Part shown: positions 37,690 through 46,667 of the stretch, in pieces
Layout: each line of letters begins with the position of its first letter
Numbering within the stretch: position 1 is the first letter of the stretch
Assembly: GCF_018736065.1 (NCBI RefSeq)
Contig: NZ_CP076128.1
Span: 1,612,001-1,676,000 of the forward strand
Direction: 5' to 3'
DNA length: 64,000 nucleotides
Source of the DNA: Flammeovirga kamogawensis
GTDB lineage: Bacteria > Bacteroidota > Bacteroidia > Cytophagales > Flammeovirgaceae
Made by a program: the position numbers and the translations under genes
Notes under the pieces: model-generated
The model's database searches: none
What the model saw: the letters and a program-made list of their open reading frames with translations, nothing else
What the model was told of the DNA's origin: nothing

Positions 37690-38285
37690 TAATTCTTTTT
37701 TTCTACTGCAGTCTTTAGCTCTACTAATGCAGATGCATACTGTTCGCTTACTCGCTCTTGATAATTAGAAATAAAGGCAATCATTCTTGTAGAAGGTTGA
37801 AACCCAAAATCTCCTTTTTCAATCCAAGTAACAACAGTCCCTTTTTCAGAGCCTTCAATAGTAAACTTTATATCTGAAACAAAATCCCCATCATTAGTAA
37901 TCATCTGTAAATCAACTTCATCAAATGGGTTAGAGGAGGTTATTTGTATTTTTGCACTGGAACCATCATAACTCATCCAAGTGTGTGTGGCACCTTCTCC
38001 TTCTTCTGGTCCTGTGTATTGAGGTGATAATCTACTCCCCTCTTCTTCTAATTTAAATGCCCAATCATTCCATTTATGTAAATTATCTATATATCCAAAA
38101 ACTTCTTTTTGAGGAGCATTTATATATACTTTCTGGTTTACTAAATAAGTTGATGGTAATAACATACCTATTCCAAAAAATAAAGCGATTACCGTTAGAA
38201 CACCTAGAGAAAAATATCTAATCATTATAGACTGTTTAAACTGACCAAATTTTGCTTCTATTTTATCGAATAATAGATTCGACAC
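37689..38285 (-). CDS. SRPBCC/START-like domain protein with a membrane anchor
   Basis: About 198 residues: a membrane helix (about 23-43) then a START-like ligand-binding domain (about 50-195) opening with VYINAPQKEVFGYIDNLHKWNDW, the pattern of polyketide-cyclase/AHSA1-type proteins. Function unknown. The GTG at 38285 gives a 14-base leader from a TATCTTTG promoter motif at 38306-38313; an internal ATG at 38225, right before the membrane helix, is the alternative and matches where relatives often begin. Confidence 0.78.
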   Translation of the reverse strand: MSNLLFDKIEAKFGQFKQSIMIRYFSLGVLTVIALFFGIGMLLPSTYLVNQKVYINAPQKEVFGYIDNLHKWNDWAFKLEEEGSRLSPQYTGPEEGEGATHTWMSYDGSSAKIQITSSNPFDEVDLQMITNDGDFVSDIKFTIEGSEKGTVVTWIEKGDFGFQPSTRMIAFISNYQERVSEQYASALVELKTAVEKKN

Positions 38286-38305
38286 TTAAGAATGACAATA
38301 AAAAA

Positions 38306-38313
38306 CAAAGATA
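38306..38313 (-). promoter_or_regulatory. TAnnTTTG promoter motif for the SRPBCC gene
   Basis: Minus-strand TATCTTTG just upstream of the possible GTG start. Confidence 0.45.
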
Positions 38314-38362
38314 AAAATCATAATTTATTAAATTGCATTTCTATATATTCTAAAAAATTTAA

Positions 38363-40345
38363 ATGATCTATAACCTTTACCGAAAATTAACCGGTATTTT
38401 TTTTCTTTTCCTGCTCTTATTAATCCAAAACCTAGTGCAGGCACAAGATCAAGATACGTTAACTCAAGAAGTTAAGGTTAAGGCATATGTACCTATCGTA
38501 ATAGGAGATTCTGTATATAAATTTCAAAAAGATACTGTGCTTTACTTACCAAGTGATCTCTTTAACCATGATTCAACACTAATTTTAAAATCAGATTTCT
38601 TTTATAAAAACCTTCAGGATAAGCTACAGAAAAATAGAATCACTAAAGAAATTTCAAATTTATTACTTGTAAAAAACAGACCCCAAGTAAGTACAAGACA
38701 GGATAGTATAAATCTGTTATCTAATGGAATGTGCTTTGAAAATAAAATAGTTAGAAGCATTAAAATTGTAAGAATGCCACCCTTTGGATCTGATGTAAAG
38801 CACCCTTATCCTAAAGGAAAAGAAAACAAAGTGGAGAAGTATGCCAATGGAGTACATTCAAAAACAAAAGAAAAAGTAATCTCTAAAAATATAGTTTTTA
38901 ATGTAGGTGATGTAATTAATAGTACAGATTTATCAGAAAGTGAGCGTCTTCTTCGTGCCTTAACTTTTATAAAAGACGCAGAAATTTATGCTTGTGATGT
39001 AGATGGCGTACAATTAGATATTTATATTTTCACTCAAGACCAATGGACTATTGGTGCTGATGGTAGGTTTAGCGGTACGAATGATTTTGAGTTGGGACTT
39101 TATGACAATAACTTTATAGGTACTGGTCAATATGTATACCTCGCTGCTGTAGTAAAAACTGATGAACCAGACCCCTATGGTTATGCATTTAAATATAAAT
39201 TTCAGAATGTCTATGGAACTTTTGTCGACCTAGAAGTCAACATTAACAACAACTACTTACAGTCATTATGGAATTTAAAAATGTATAAAGACTTTGTAAC
39301 ATCAAGTACTAAATGGGCTGGAGAAGTTGACATCGAAAGTAACAGAACTACGTATGGTTATACAACTTCAGATTCAGCTTATTTAGATATAGATAGCACT
39401 GAAAGGTTTTGGGAAGAATTAGAATACTCATATGTAAGTAGTTGGGTAGGTAGGTCTATTCAACTTAATGAGGAAAAGAATAGAAATATTACTTTTAGTG
39501 GTGGTGCAGCAAAGCTAAGTGTACTCAAAAGACCTGAACAAGTAAGCGCTGACACATTATACGCATACCAAGACAAAAATCAATACCTAGGTTCTGTTAC
39601 ACTTAACGAAAGAAATTATAGAAAATTAAGCTACTTACAAGGTTTTGGACGTACAGAGGATGTCCCAAATGGATGGCTGTTTTCCGTGACATCAGGAGTT
39701 GAAATAAATGAATATCTTGGTACACGCCCCTATTTAGGTTTTAATACTGAAGTAGGGCAATTTACCCCTTGGGGCTTCTTTAGATTACAAGGAGAATTTG
39801 GGTCTTTTATAGTTGATAAATACAAACAAGAAACCTTACATATACAGTTTAATTACTTTTCAAATCTTGTGGCAATACACGATAATTTCTTACGATTCTT
39901 TTTAGATATAGATTTATTATCCGGAACTGATAGAGTACCTGGTGATTATTTATTTTTTGATCAAAATGACATCTATACTGATTTTCAAATACGACGAAAT
40001 TCTAAAAAAGGGACCCAAAGATTAAGGGTAAAGCAAGAGAACGTATGGTTTACAAAGTGGTTCTTTTATGGATTTAAATTTGCTGTATTCCAAAATTTTC
40101 AATTTGGTATGTTAAATGATAAAGAAGGTGTTTCTATTTCTTCAAATGATTTTTTCTCATCAATTGGTGCAGGAATTAGAACTAGAAATGAAAACTTAGT
40201 CTTCAATACCTTTGCTTTAGAATTACAATATTACCCGAATGCTAATTTTAATAATTCAGCTTTTGAAATTTCTTTATCAACAGAAATCGATCTTCCATTG
40301 CAAGATTTCAAACCTTTGAAACCTCAAGTCATCCCATTTCATTAA
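38363..40345 (+). CDS. BamA/TamA-like outer-membrane barrel with POTRA-like domain
   Basis: A 660-residue secreted protein: signal peptide (to about 27), a 120-residue uncharacterised segment, a POTRA-like module (about 170-228; NIVFNVGDVINSTDLSESERL, then FIKDAEI and VDGVQLDIYIFTQDQWTI), and a 16-strand-like barrel to the end. The QDQWTIGADGRFSG junction and GLYDNNFIGTGQ are typical of BamA-related barrels from Bacteroidota. It is shorter than BamA, with one recognisable POTRA module. Role (protein insertion or surface export) unknown. Confidence 0.78.
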   Translation: MIYNLYRKLTGIFFLFLLLLIQNLVQAQDQDTLTQEVKVKAYVPIVIGDSVYKFQKDTVLYLPSDLFNHDSTLILKSDFFYKNLQDKLQKNRITKEISNLLLVKNRPQVSTRQDSINLLSNGMCFENKIVRSIKIVRMPPFGSDVKHPYPKGKENKVEKYANGVHSKTKEKVISKNIVFNVGDVINSTDLSESERLLRALTFIKDAEIYACDVDGVQLDIYIFTQDQWTIGADGRFSGTNDFELGLYDNNFIGTGQYVYLAAVVKTDEPDPYGYAFKYKFQNVYGTFVDLEVNINNNYLQSLWNLKMYKDFVTSSTKWAGEVDIESNRTTYGYTTSDSAYLDIDSTERFWEELEYSYVSSWVGRSIQLNEEKNRNITFSGGAAKLSVLKRPEQVSADTLYAYQDKNQYLGSVTLNERNYRKLSYLQGFGRTEDVPNGWLFSVTSGVEINEYLGTRPYLGFNTEVGQFTPWGFFRLQGEFGSFIVDKYKQETLHIQFNYFSNLVAIHDNFLRFFLDIDLLSGTDRVPGDYLFFDQNDIYTDFQIRRNSKKGTQRLRVKQENVWFTKWFFYGFKFAVFQNFQFGMLNDKEGVSISSNDFFSSIGAGIRTRNENLVFNTFALELQYYPNANFNNSAFEISLSTEIDLPLQDFKPLKPQVIPFH

Positions 40346-40486
40346 AGAATATTTTAAATAGATGAGTAAATATTCACAGTATAATATTAACTTGTTTCTA
40401 GAATAATTATTAATATCAGAACCCATCTTTGGGAAATAATTTTAAATTAACCGAAAATTCATTTCAATCTAAATTCTCTCCAGTTT

Positions 40487-41863
40487 ATGGCAATTGATCT
40501 ATTTGAAAAATATACAGACAACATTTCTCAGTTTATGGAAATTGATGGAATGAAAGTTCATTATAAAGTAGAAGGAGAAGGTTTTCCAATTGTTTTACTT
40601 CACGGAACTTTCGCTTCTTTACAGACTTGGGATAGATGGACAGAAACACTGAAGAAAAAATATAAAGTAGTACGCCTAGATTTACCAGGATTTGCTTTAA
40701 CAGGACCAAGACCTGATAAAAGTTATTCTGTAGAAATTTACTTGGATTTTTTAGATCGCTTTTTAAAACGTCTTGAAATAAATAAATTCTACTTAGCAGG
40801 ATCGTCTCTAGGTGGGTGGATAGCATGGGAATATGCTTACAGATTTAAAGAAAAAGTAAGAAGGTTAATCTTATTAGATGCTGCTGGTTTTAACGATAAA
40901 CAATCAATTCCTTTACTCTATAAGTTAGTACAAAATCCAATAATAAAAGAGTTTAAACTTTTTCATGGCTTTGCAGAATATGTAAAAGCACCTAAAACAT
41001 TTATTGAGTTTTTCTTAAAGAATGCCTATGGCGATGCTAATAGATTAGAACCTACAACAACTACGCGTTATCATGAACTATTTGCCAGAAAAGGAAATAG
41101 AGAAGCTTTTTTAAACCTTGCAAATAGTGGCGTTACAGACAACTCTTCTAGTTTAAAAGATTTAGACACCCCAACATTAATTATTTGGGGCGAGAAAGAC
41201 CATTGGATTCCTTTAGCAAATGCATATAAATTTCAATTCAGTCTACCGAATTCAGAATTAATTATTTATGAAGGAGTTGGACATATTGCAATGGAAGAAA
41301 TTCCTGATAAATCAGTAAAAGACACGATTAAATTTTTAGAAAACAAAGCATTTGATAGTGGAACAAAAGTAAAAACAACTACACTCTGTGATAAATTCCC
41401 AGACAGTATAAGAGTTGGAAATATCGGTCTAAAATCTGTTACTGAAAAAGATTCTTTTCATGGAAGTGTTCTTTGCATTAAAACAAATAACAGGAAAGTT
41501 ATTTTTGATAGAATTGAAGAAGAAAACGGAAAAGGTAAAGTACTTGTTATAGAGTGGATAGCTGAATCTGAAGATGCTGTTATTGATGACGAACTTGTAT
41601 TTGCACTTATGCACCAAGAATGGGAAGGAATAGTAACAAACGGAAATTACAGGAACACAGAAGAAATTTGTAAACTTAGAACTGGAATTATGGCCAATAA
41701 GGCATATCCCAAAAAAGCTCCAGCACCAAGTGATGATAGTTTAATAGAAATACATTATCACGCATTAGTTGCAGGAATAGAGTTTGTAGACGGTCATTTT
41801 GTTTATGTTGATAAAGATGGTTTAGTTAGCAGTAAAAAGAATCTTATCGATTGGGAAAAATAA
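40487..41863 (+). CDS. Alpha/beta hydrolase fused to an RraA-like domain
   Basis: A 458-residue two-domain protein. Residues 1-285 form an alpha/beta hydrolase with LLHGTF, nucleophile Ser107 in GSSLGG, Asp238 in WGEKDHW and His266 in GVGHIAM. Residues about 298-455 match the RraA/HMG-aldolase fold: LCDKFPDSIRVGN, GKGKVLVI, QEWEGIVTNGNYRNTEEI and DGHFVYVDKDG. The aldolase GGG loop and the Asp of its Arg-Asp pair are replaced (Arg389-Asn390), so aldolase activity is doubtful. Standalone RraA modulates RNase E. The deacetylase gene follows 6 bp later. Substrate unknown. Confidence 0.85.
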   Translation: MAIDLFEKYTDNISQFMEIDGMKVHYKVEGEGFPIVLLHGTFASLQTWDRWTETLKKKYKVVRLDLPGFALTGPRPDKSYSVEIYLDFLDRFLKRLEINKFYLAGSSLGGWIAWEYAYRFKEKVRRLILLDAAGFNDKQSIPLLYKLVQNPIIKEFKLFHGFAEYVKAPKTFIEFFLKNAYGDANRLEPTTTTRYHELFARKGNREAFLNLANSGVTDNSSSLKDLDTPTLIIWGEKDHWIPLANAYKFQFSLPNSELIIYEGVGHIAMEEIPDKSVKDTIKFLENKAFDSGTKVKTTTLCDKFPDSIRVGNIGLKSVTEKDSFHGSVLCIKTNNRKVIFDRIEEENGKGKVLVIEWIAESEDAVIDDELVFALMHQEWEGIVTNGNYRNTEEICKLRTGIMANKAYPKKAPAPSDDSLIEIHYHALVAGIEFVDGHFVYVDKDGLVSSKKNLIDWEK

Positions 41864-41869
41864 ATAATA

Positions 41870-42754
41870 ATGAAATTAATAATCTCCTTTTTATTCCTAT
41901 TCACTTTGCCTATAATGGTTAAAGCTCAATCTGCTTCTATTTACGAAAATAGACAGTTTACTTATCCTAATGGAAAAAAGAAAGCAGTTATTTTAAGTTA
42001 TGACGATGGGTTAAAGCAGGATATTCGCCTGATCAAATTGCTTAATAAATACCACATCAAAGGTACTTTCAATTTAAATTCTGGATTAATGGGTAAAACT
42101 GCTCCTTGGTTAAAGGATTTAATTGGACAAGAAGGAGAATATTTAACATCATCAGAAATTAAAAAAACATATCGTTTCCACGAAGTTGCAGTTCACACAG
42201 CTCATCACCCTGCCTTGAATTCAATTAATAAAGAAACTGAAATTATAAATGAGGTAGTTAGTGACGCAGATTATTTGACTGACTTAGTTGGGTATAAAGT
42301 TAAAAGTATGGCCTACCCCTTTGGGGCATATAATGATTTTGTGATAAGTACAATAGCCACTACACAAATAACAAATGCTAGAACAGTAATAAGCACAAAA
42401 TCTTTTGATTTACCCGATAGCTTACTTGCTTGGCACCCTACATCTCATCATTTTGATGCTCTTCCATCAATAAAGGAGTATGTCTCTTTATTTCCTTCTG
42501 TACCTACAGTTTACGTACTTTGGGGACATAGTTGGGAGTTTGATCAAGGTAAACCTGATAACAATTGGGAAATGATGAAAGAAATTTGTCAGGAGATTGG
42601 TGGTAAAGAGGATATATGGTATGTAGGAGCAGCTGAATTTGTAGATTACCTTTTAGCTATTCAGAATATCACTATAGAAGATAATGTAATTAAAAATAAT
42701 AGCCCTATTCCAATTTGGGTTATCATAGAAGGGGAATCAGTAAAAATAAAATAA
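41870..42754 (+). CDS. Secreted polysaccharide deacetylase (NodB/CE4-like)
   Basis: A 294-residue exported protein (signal peptide to Ala-Gln 20) with a NodB homology domain: SYDDG with Asp45-Asp46, GTFNLNSGL, a metal-binding His pair in VAVHTAHHP, and MAYPFGAYND. It removes acetyl groups from an amino-sugar glycan, target unknown. It follows the hydrolase-RraA gene by 6 bp, so the two are cotranscribed. A strong terminator follows. Confidence 0.88.
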   Translation: MKLIISFLFLFTLPIMVKAQSASIYENRQFTYPNGKKKAVILSYDDGLKQDIRLIKLLNKYHIKGTFNLNSGLMGKTAPWLKDLIGQEGEYLTSSEIKKTYRFHEVAVHTAHHPALNSINKETEIINEVVSDADYLTDLVGYKVKSMAYPFGAYNDFVISTIATTQITNARTVISTKSFDLPDSLLAWHPTSHHFDALPSIKEYVSLFPSVPTVYVLWGHSWEFDQGKPDNNWEMMKEICQEIGGKEDIWYVGAAEFVDYLLAIQNITIEDNVIKNNSPIPIWVIIEGESVKIK

Positions 42755-42797
42755 AAAAAAGCTGTATCGAAATTCAATTTTTGATACAGCTTTTTTT
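42753..42797. terminator. Bidirectional terminator
   Basis: Stem GCTGTATC/GATACAGC extended by A and T runs on both sides, between the convergent deacetylase and siroheme genes. Confidence 0.85.
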
Positions 42798-42799
42798 AG

Positions 42800-43378
42800 T
42801 TATTCTTTTTTATCAAACACTTGTTGAGTGATATCATTTAATTGTTTTACTTTATCAGCAAAATCCCCTTTTAAACTATCTCTAATTCCTTTTAAATTAT
42901 CTAATAGTTGTTGAGTTTCACTTGGTAATGCATCTTCTAAAAACTCTCTCATTCTTTTTGCTAAAGTTGGAGATTTACCGTTTGTAGAAATCCCAATTTT
43001 TAAATCACCTTTAGATACAACCGAACCTAGATAAAAGTCACATAAAGGTGGAGTATCGGCTACATTTACTAGCATCTTACGTTTATTGCACTCTTTCTGA
43101 ATCTCCACATGAAGTTCATAACTATCAGTTGCACATAACACGATATGATGACTTTCTAAATCTGACATTTCAAACGGTCTCTCTACAAGAGTAACTGCAG
43201 AAAAATCTTTTGCTAGATCAAGTAGCTCTTCTCCAAATGTAGTAGAAACAACTGTTACTACAGCATTAGGACTATTTTTTAATATTGCAGCTAATTTTTC
43301 ATGTCCTACATTTCCTCCACCAACAATTAAAGTAGAGATTTCAGACATCTTAATAAATATTGGAAACATTTCGTTCAT
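42800..43378 (-). CDS. Precorrin-2 dehydrogenase / siroheme synthase N-terminal type
   Basis: Makes sirohydrochlorin from precorrin-2 and probably inserts iron to form siroheme. The 192 residues correspond to the CysG N-terminal (Met8-like) unit: NAD-binding LIVGGGNVGHEK near residue 17, the catalytic-Asp region VNVADTPPLCDFYLGS, and GISTNGKSPTLAKRMRE. It is separate from the methyltransferase half (43542-44318), with a structured 163-bp gap between. It serves the sulfite reductase encoded upstream. Confidence 0.93.
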   Translation of the reverse strand: MNEMFPIFIKMSEISTLIVGGGNVGHEKLAAILKNSPNAVVTVVSTTFGEELLDLAKDFSAVTLVERPFEMSDLESHHIVLCATDSYELHVEIQKECNKRKMLVNVADTPPLCDFYLGSVVSKGDLKIGISTNGKSPTLAKRMREFLEDALPSETQQLLDNLKGIRDSLKGDFADKVKQLNDITQQVFDKKE

Positions 43379-43414
43379 AGCTGCAAGATAATGGATTTTT
43401 AAAACGGAAAAAAT

Positions 43415-43519
43415 AAGTCATCAGTGGTACGTAACGAAAACTGTTGAACCACTAACCGATTGTCTGCTTTTGATAAAACTTCAATAAACACACAAACGCC
43501 ACGTATCCACTGATAACTT
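43415..43519. repeat. Long imperfect inverted repeat between siroheme genes
   Basis: Arms at 43415-43432 and 43501-43519 are complementary over 18 bp with one mismatch and one bulge, enclosing a 68-base loop. On the minus strand (direction of the siroheme genes) the 3' arm is followed by ATTTTTT, so it could act as a long-loop terminator or attenuator between the two genes. An inner AGTGGT/ACCACT pairing offers an alternative fold. It could also be a small dispersed repeat. Confidence 0.6.
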
Positions 43520-43541
43520 GATATATTTTTCTAAGACCTAC

Positions 43542-44318
43542 TTAGACTGTTACTGTAGCATTAGCAACTACTTCTGATAATACTTTTGGATATTGTGCAT
43601 GATGTTTAACAACTTCACCTACCACAATTACAGCAGGAGAACCTAAACCTTTTTCACGCATTATATCAGCAATAGTATGAACATTTCCCAATCCAATACG
43701 CTCATGAGGAGTAGAAGCGTGTTGAATAATAGCAACAGGAGTATCTTCTTTTCCAGCTGCTGTAAAACTATCCATAATTTGATCAATCTTCTTTGTTCCC
43801 ATTAAAATAATAACAGTAGCAGAAGATTGTGCTGCCAAAGCAATATCTTTAGACACCTCGCCTTCTTTTGTTGTTCCCGTAATCACCCAAAAACTTTGGC
43901 TGTCACCCCTACGTGTTACCGGAATTCCTTGTAAAGCAGGTGCTGCAACAGAACTACTAATACCAGGTACTAAATTAACTCTAATCCCATGTTCTTGTGC
44001 ATAAACCATTTCTTCATGGCCTCTACCAAAAACAAAGGGATCTCCACCTTTTAAACGCACAACGTGACCTCCACCAAATGCATTAGAAACAATCAAACGA
44101 TTGATCTCTTCTTGTTTAAAAGAGTGTTGTCCTACCCTTTTACCCACGTAGATTTTCTTTGCTTGAGGTGCATACTCTAACAATTCCTCACATACAAGGG
44201 CATCATATAAAACAACATCAGCTCTACGTAAAGCCTTAATGCCTTTCATTGTGATTAAATCGGGATCGCCGATTCCAGCCCCTACAAGGGTTAATTCTGG
44301 TTGTATTGTCTTTGTCAT
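43542..44318 (-). CDS. cobA: Uroporphyrinogen-III C-methyltransferase
   Basis: SAM-dependent enzyme methylating uroporphyrinogen III twice to precorrin-2, the first step to siroheme. The 258 residues show the family blocks VGAGIGDPDLITMKG, LYDALV, GKRVGQHSFKQEEIN, RLKGGDPFVFGRGHEE and VPGISSSVAAPALQGIPVT with the usual spacing. It lies 37 bp downstream of the sulfite reductase gene, in the same transcript. Confidence 0.95.
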   Translation of the reverse strand: MTKTIQPELTLVGAGIGDPDLITMKGIKALRRADVVLYDALVCEELLEYAPQAKKIYVGKRVGQHSFKQEEINRLIVSNAFGGGHVVRLKGGDPFVFGRGHEEMVYAQEHGIRVNLVPGISSSVAAPALQGIPVTRRGDSQSFWVITGTTKEGEVSKDIALAAQSSATVIILMGTKKIDQIMDSFTAAGKEDTPVAIIQHASTPHERIGLGNVHTIADIMREKGLGSPAVIVVGEVVKHHAQYPKVLSEVVANATVTV

Positions 44319-44355
44319 GAGATCGATGCGTTTAAAGTTTGTTAGTTATGTTAAT

Positions 44356-46473
44356 TTAAGCCTCAGTAGCAGCAAGATCTTGCTTTCTCAACTCACTTAC
44401 GTCGTTTAAGAAAACTTTTGCTTCTGATAAATACAATGCTGCAAACTCTTCAGAAGGTTCATTTTTGTTGATTCTTAATACATGATCAACAAAAGACCCT
44501 TCAGCAAAGTTGAAGCGTTCGTCGTAATGCTCAGCAAAACGATTAATAACTGTAGCTTGGCTATTTAATTTTACTTTTTTATCAAGTAATAATGCTTTCG
44601 CTGCACTTACATAACCTGCGTAAGCATGATAAATTGCATCTGCAAAAAGACCTTTTTTAAATGCCTCTTCAGACCAACCTACTTTCTCTTCAGCTTCAAA
44701 GATTAAAGTTTGTACTAAGTCAATAATTACACCAGCACATTCACCTACGGCTTTATGTAGTTGGAATTTATCGTCTTGAGTATACCAATCTAAATAATCT
44801 GAAGGCTCTAAGTTATCTAACTTATGTAAAGGTTTTAATAACTCGTAGAAGTAATCTTTACCTTGGCGTTTGTAGTAATCTACATAGTACTCTCCCTCTG
44901 TAGAATTCTGATCGTAATCATCTACAACAGAACGGAAAGCATCTTCAATACGCTTACTAGGTATTTTTATCACCTTGTCTGCAATATGAGGATTACCATT
45001 ACCATCAAAACCACCACCTAATAAGATTTGTGCTGCTGGTAATTGCATTTTGTTCTCTTTGTTACGTAAAGAACTACCATGAATACCAAACTGAGCAATA
45101 GTATGCTGTCCACAAGCGTTAGGACAACCACTAATTTTTATTTTAAAAGTATCATCCGTTATTAAATCAGGATATTCTACTTTAATTAAATCTTCTAATA
45201 CACGTGCAATACCAGTACTACTAGAGATACCTAATACACAAGTATCTGTACCAGGACAAGCAGTAATATCTGTTGTTGTATCGTAACCTGGTTCTGCAAA
45301 TCCAATAGCATCAAGCTCATTAAATAATGCAGGAAGATCATCTTTGCTTATGAATTTTAACAATAGACCTTGACGGATTGTTAAACGGATATCATCTGCA
45401 GTATACTTCTCTACAATCTTGATTAACTTTCTAGCTGTAGCAGTATCAAAATTACCTAATTGTAAACGTACTAATACACCGAAGAAACCTTCTTGTTTTT
45501 GTTCAAATACATTGGCATTTAACCATGTATCATATTTCTTTTGATCAAGAATTTCTACTTCAACAGCAGCATGTTCTTTTGGTAAAACAACAGAGTCTAC
45601 TTTAGATCTATCTACCCAAATTTCTTGATTTTTAAGAGCTAATCTTTCTTCTTCTGCAAGACGTAATAATTCTTCCTTACCAATATCTTGTAGTAAGAAC
45701 TTCATTCTTGCCTTCATTCTACGGTTACGCTCGCCATGACGATCGAAAACACGTACTAATGCTTCTGTGAAAGGGATTAATTTTTCTTCTTCTAAGAATT
45801 CATAAGCTGTTTCAGCCATGTAAGGTTGTGCACCTAAACCACCACCAATTAATACTTTAAATCCTCTTACTTCTTTTCCATCTACAGTTTTCACAACTGG
45901 AATAGCTCCTACGTCATGTATAAATGCAAATGCAGTATCAGACTCAGAAGATGAAAAAGCAATTTTGAACTTACGGCCCATTTCCTGACAGATAGGATTA
46001 CGCAAGAAGTACTCAAATGCAGCATGTGCATAAGGAGTAACATCAAAAGGTTCGTTTGGATCGATACCTGCTTTCTCCGATGCTGTGATATTACGTACAG
46101 TATTACCACATGCTTCTCTCAAAGTCACTTCATCTTTCTCTAACTCAGACCATAATGCTGGTGAGTCGTCAAGACTTACATAGTGAATTTGGATATCTTG
46201 TCTAGTTGTGATGTGTAGCTTACCATTTGAATATTGGTCAGATACTTCACAAATTCTGTTTAATTGTCTTGTTGTTAGTTTACCATAAGGGATCTTGATT
46301 CTGATCATTTGTACTCCCGCTTGACGTTGGCCGTAAACACCACGTGCTAAACGAAGACTACGAAATTTATCGTCATCAATGTTTCCTTCATGAAATAATC
46401 TAATCTTCTTTTCTAAATCTAGTATGTCTTGTTCGACAATTTCGTTTTCTAGTTCAGTTCTAAAACTCCTCAT
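44356..46473 (-). CDS. Siroheme-dependent sulfite (or nitrite) reductase with C-terminal helical extension
   Basis: Six-electron reductase with siroheme and a 4Fe-4S cluster. The 705 residues contain two ferredoxin-like and two siroheme domains; cluster ligands are Cys406, Cys412, Cys450 and Cys454 (CPGTDTC and GCPNAC). After about residue 560 a helical domain of about 140 residues resembles a HEPN fold (FADAIYHAYAGYVSAAKALLL). Such fused forms are usual for Bacteroidota. Coding of siroheme enzymes downstream supports its role; sulfite is more likely than nitrite as no nitrate genes are near, but this is inference. Confidence 0.9.
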   Translation of the reverse strand: MRSFRTELENEIVEQDILDLEKKIRLFHEGNIDDDKFRSLRLARGVYGQRQAGVQMIRIKIPYGKLTTRQLNRICEVSDQYSNGKLHITTRQDIQIHYVSLDDSPALWSELEKDEVTLREACGNTVRNITASEKAGIDPNEPFDVTPYAHAAFEYFLRNPICQEMGRKFKIAFSSSESDTAFAFIHDVGAIPVVKTVDGKEVRGFKVLIGGGLGAQPYMAETAYEFLEEEKLIPFTEALVRVFDRHGERNRRMKARMKFLLQDIGKEELLRLAEEERLALKNQEIWVDRSKVDSVVLPKEHAAVEVEILDQKKYDTWLNANVFEQKQEGFFGVLVRLQLGNFDTATARKLIKIVEKYTADDIRLTIRQGLLLKFISKDDLPALFNELDAIGFAEPGYDTTTDITACPGTDTCVLGISSSTGIARVLEDLIKVEYPDLITDDTFKIKISGCPNACGQHTIAQFGIHGSSLRNKENKMQLPAAQILLGGGFDGNGNPHIADKVIKIPSKRIEDAFRSVVDDYDQNSTEGEYYVDYYKRQGKDYFYELLKPLHKLDNLEPSDYLDWYTQDDKFQLHKAVGECAGVIIDLVQTLIFEAEEKVGWSEEAFKKGLFADAIYHAYAGYVSAAKALLLDKKVKLNSQATVINRFAEHYDERFNFAEGSFVDHVLRINKNEPSEEFAALYLSEAKVFLNDVSELRKQDLAATEA

Positions 46474-46607
46474 AGTGCGTGACAGTGTTATGATTACATT
46501 TAATACCTTATTCTCTATCGAATTAGTAGAGTAATAATCAAAATAAAAAGACCATTACGAAATAGCCTTGTGCAATTTTAAACATTTAATAAATGATTTA
46601 AAAGAAA

Positions 46608-46634
46608 AAGGGGTATTTTTTAAAAATACCCCTT
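46608..46634 (-). terminator. Terminator after maeB
   Basis: Thirteen-base-pair stem AAGGGGTATTTTT with its complement and a minus-strand T run. Confidence 0.85.
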
Positions 46635-46667
46635 GAAAAAGTTTATATTTTTACAATTATCTCATTA

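Noticed and set aside
43415-43519. Integron attC site
   Set aside because: The palindromic layout and a GTTCAAC (RYYYAAC) match suggested it, but no paired GTTRRRY core lies at the other end, there is no integrase gene and only one copy is seen.
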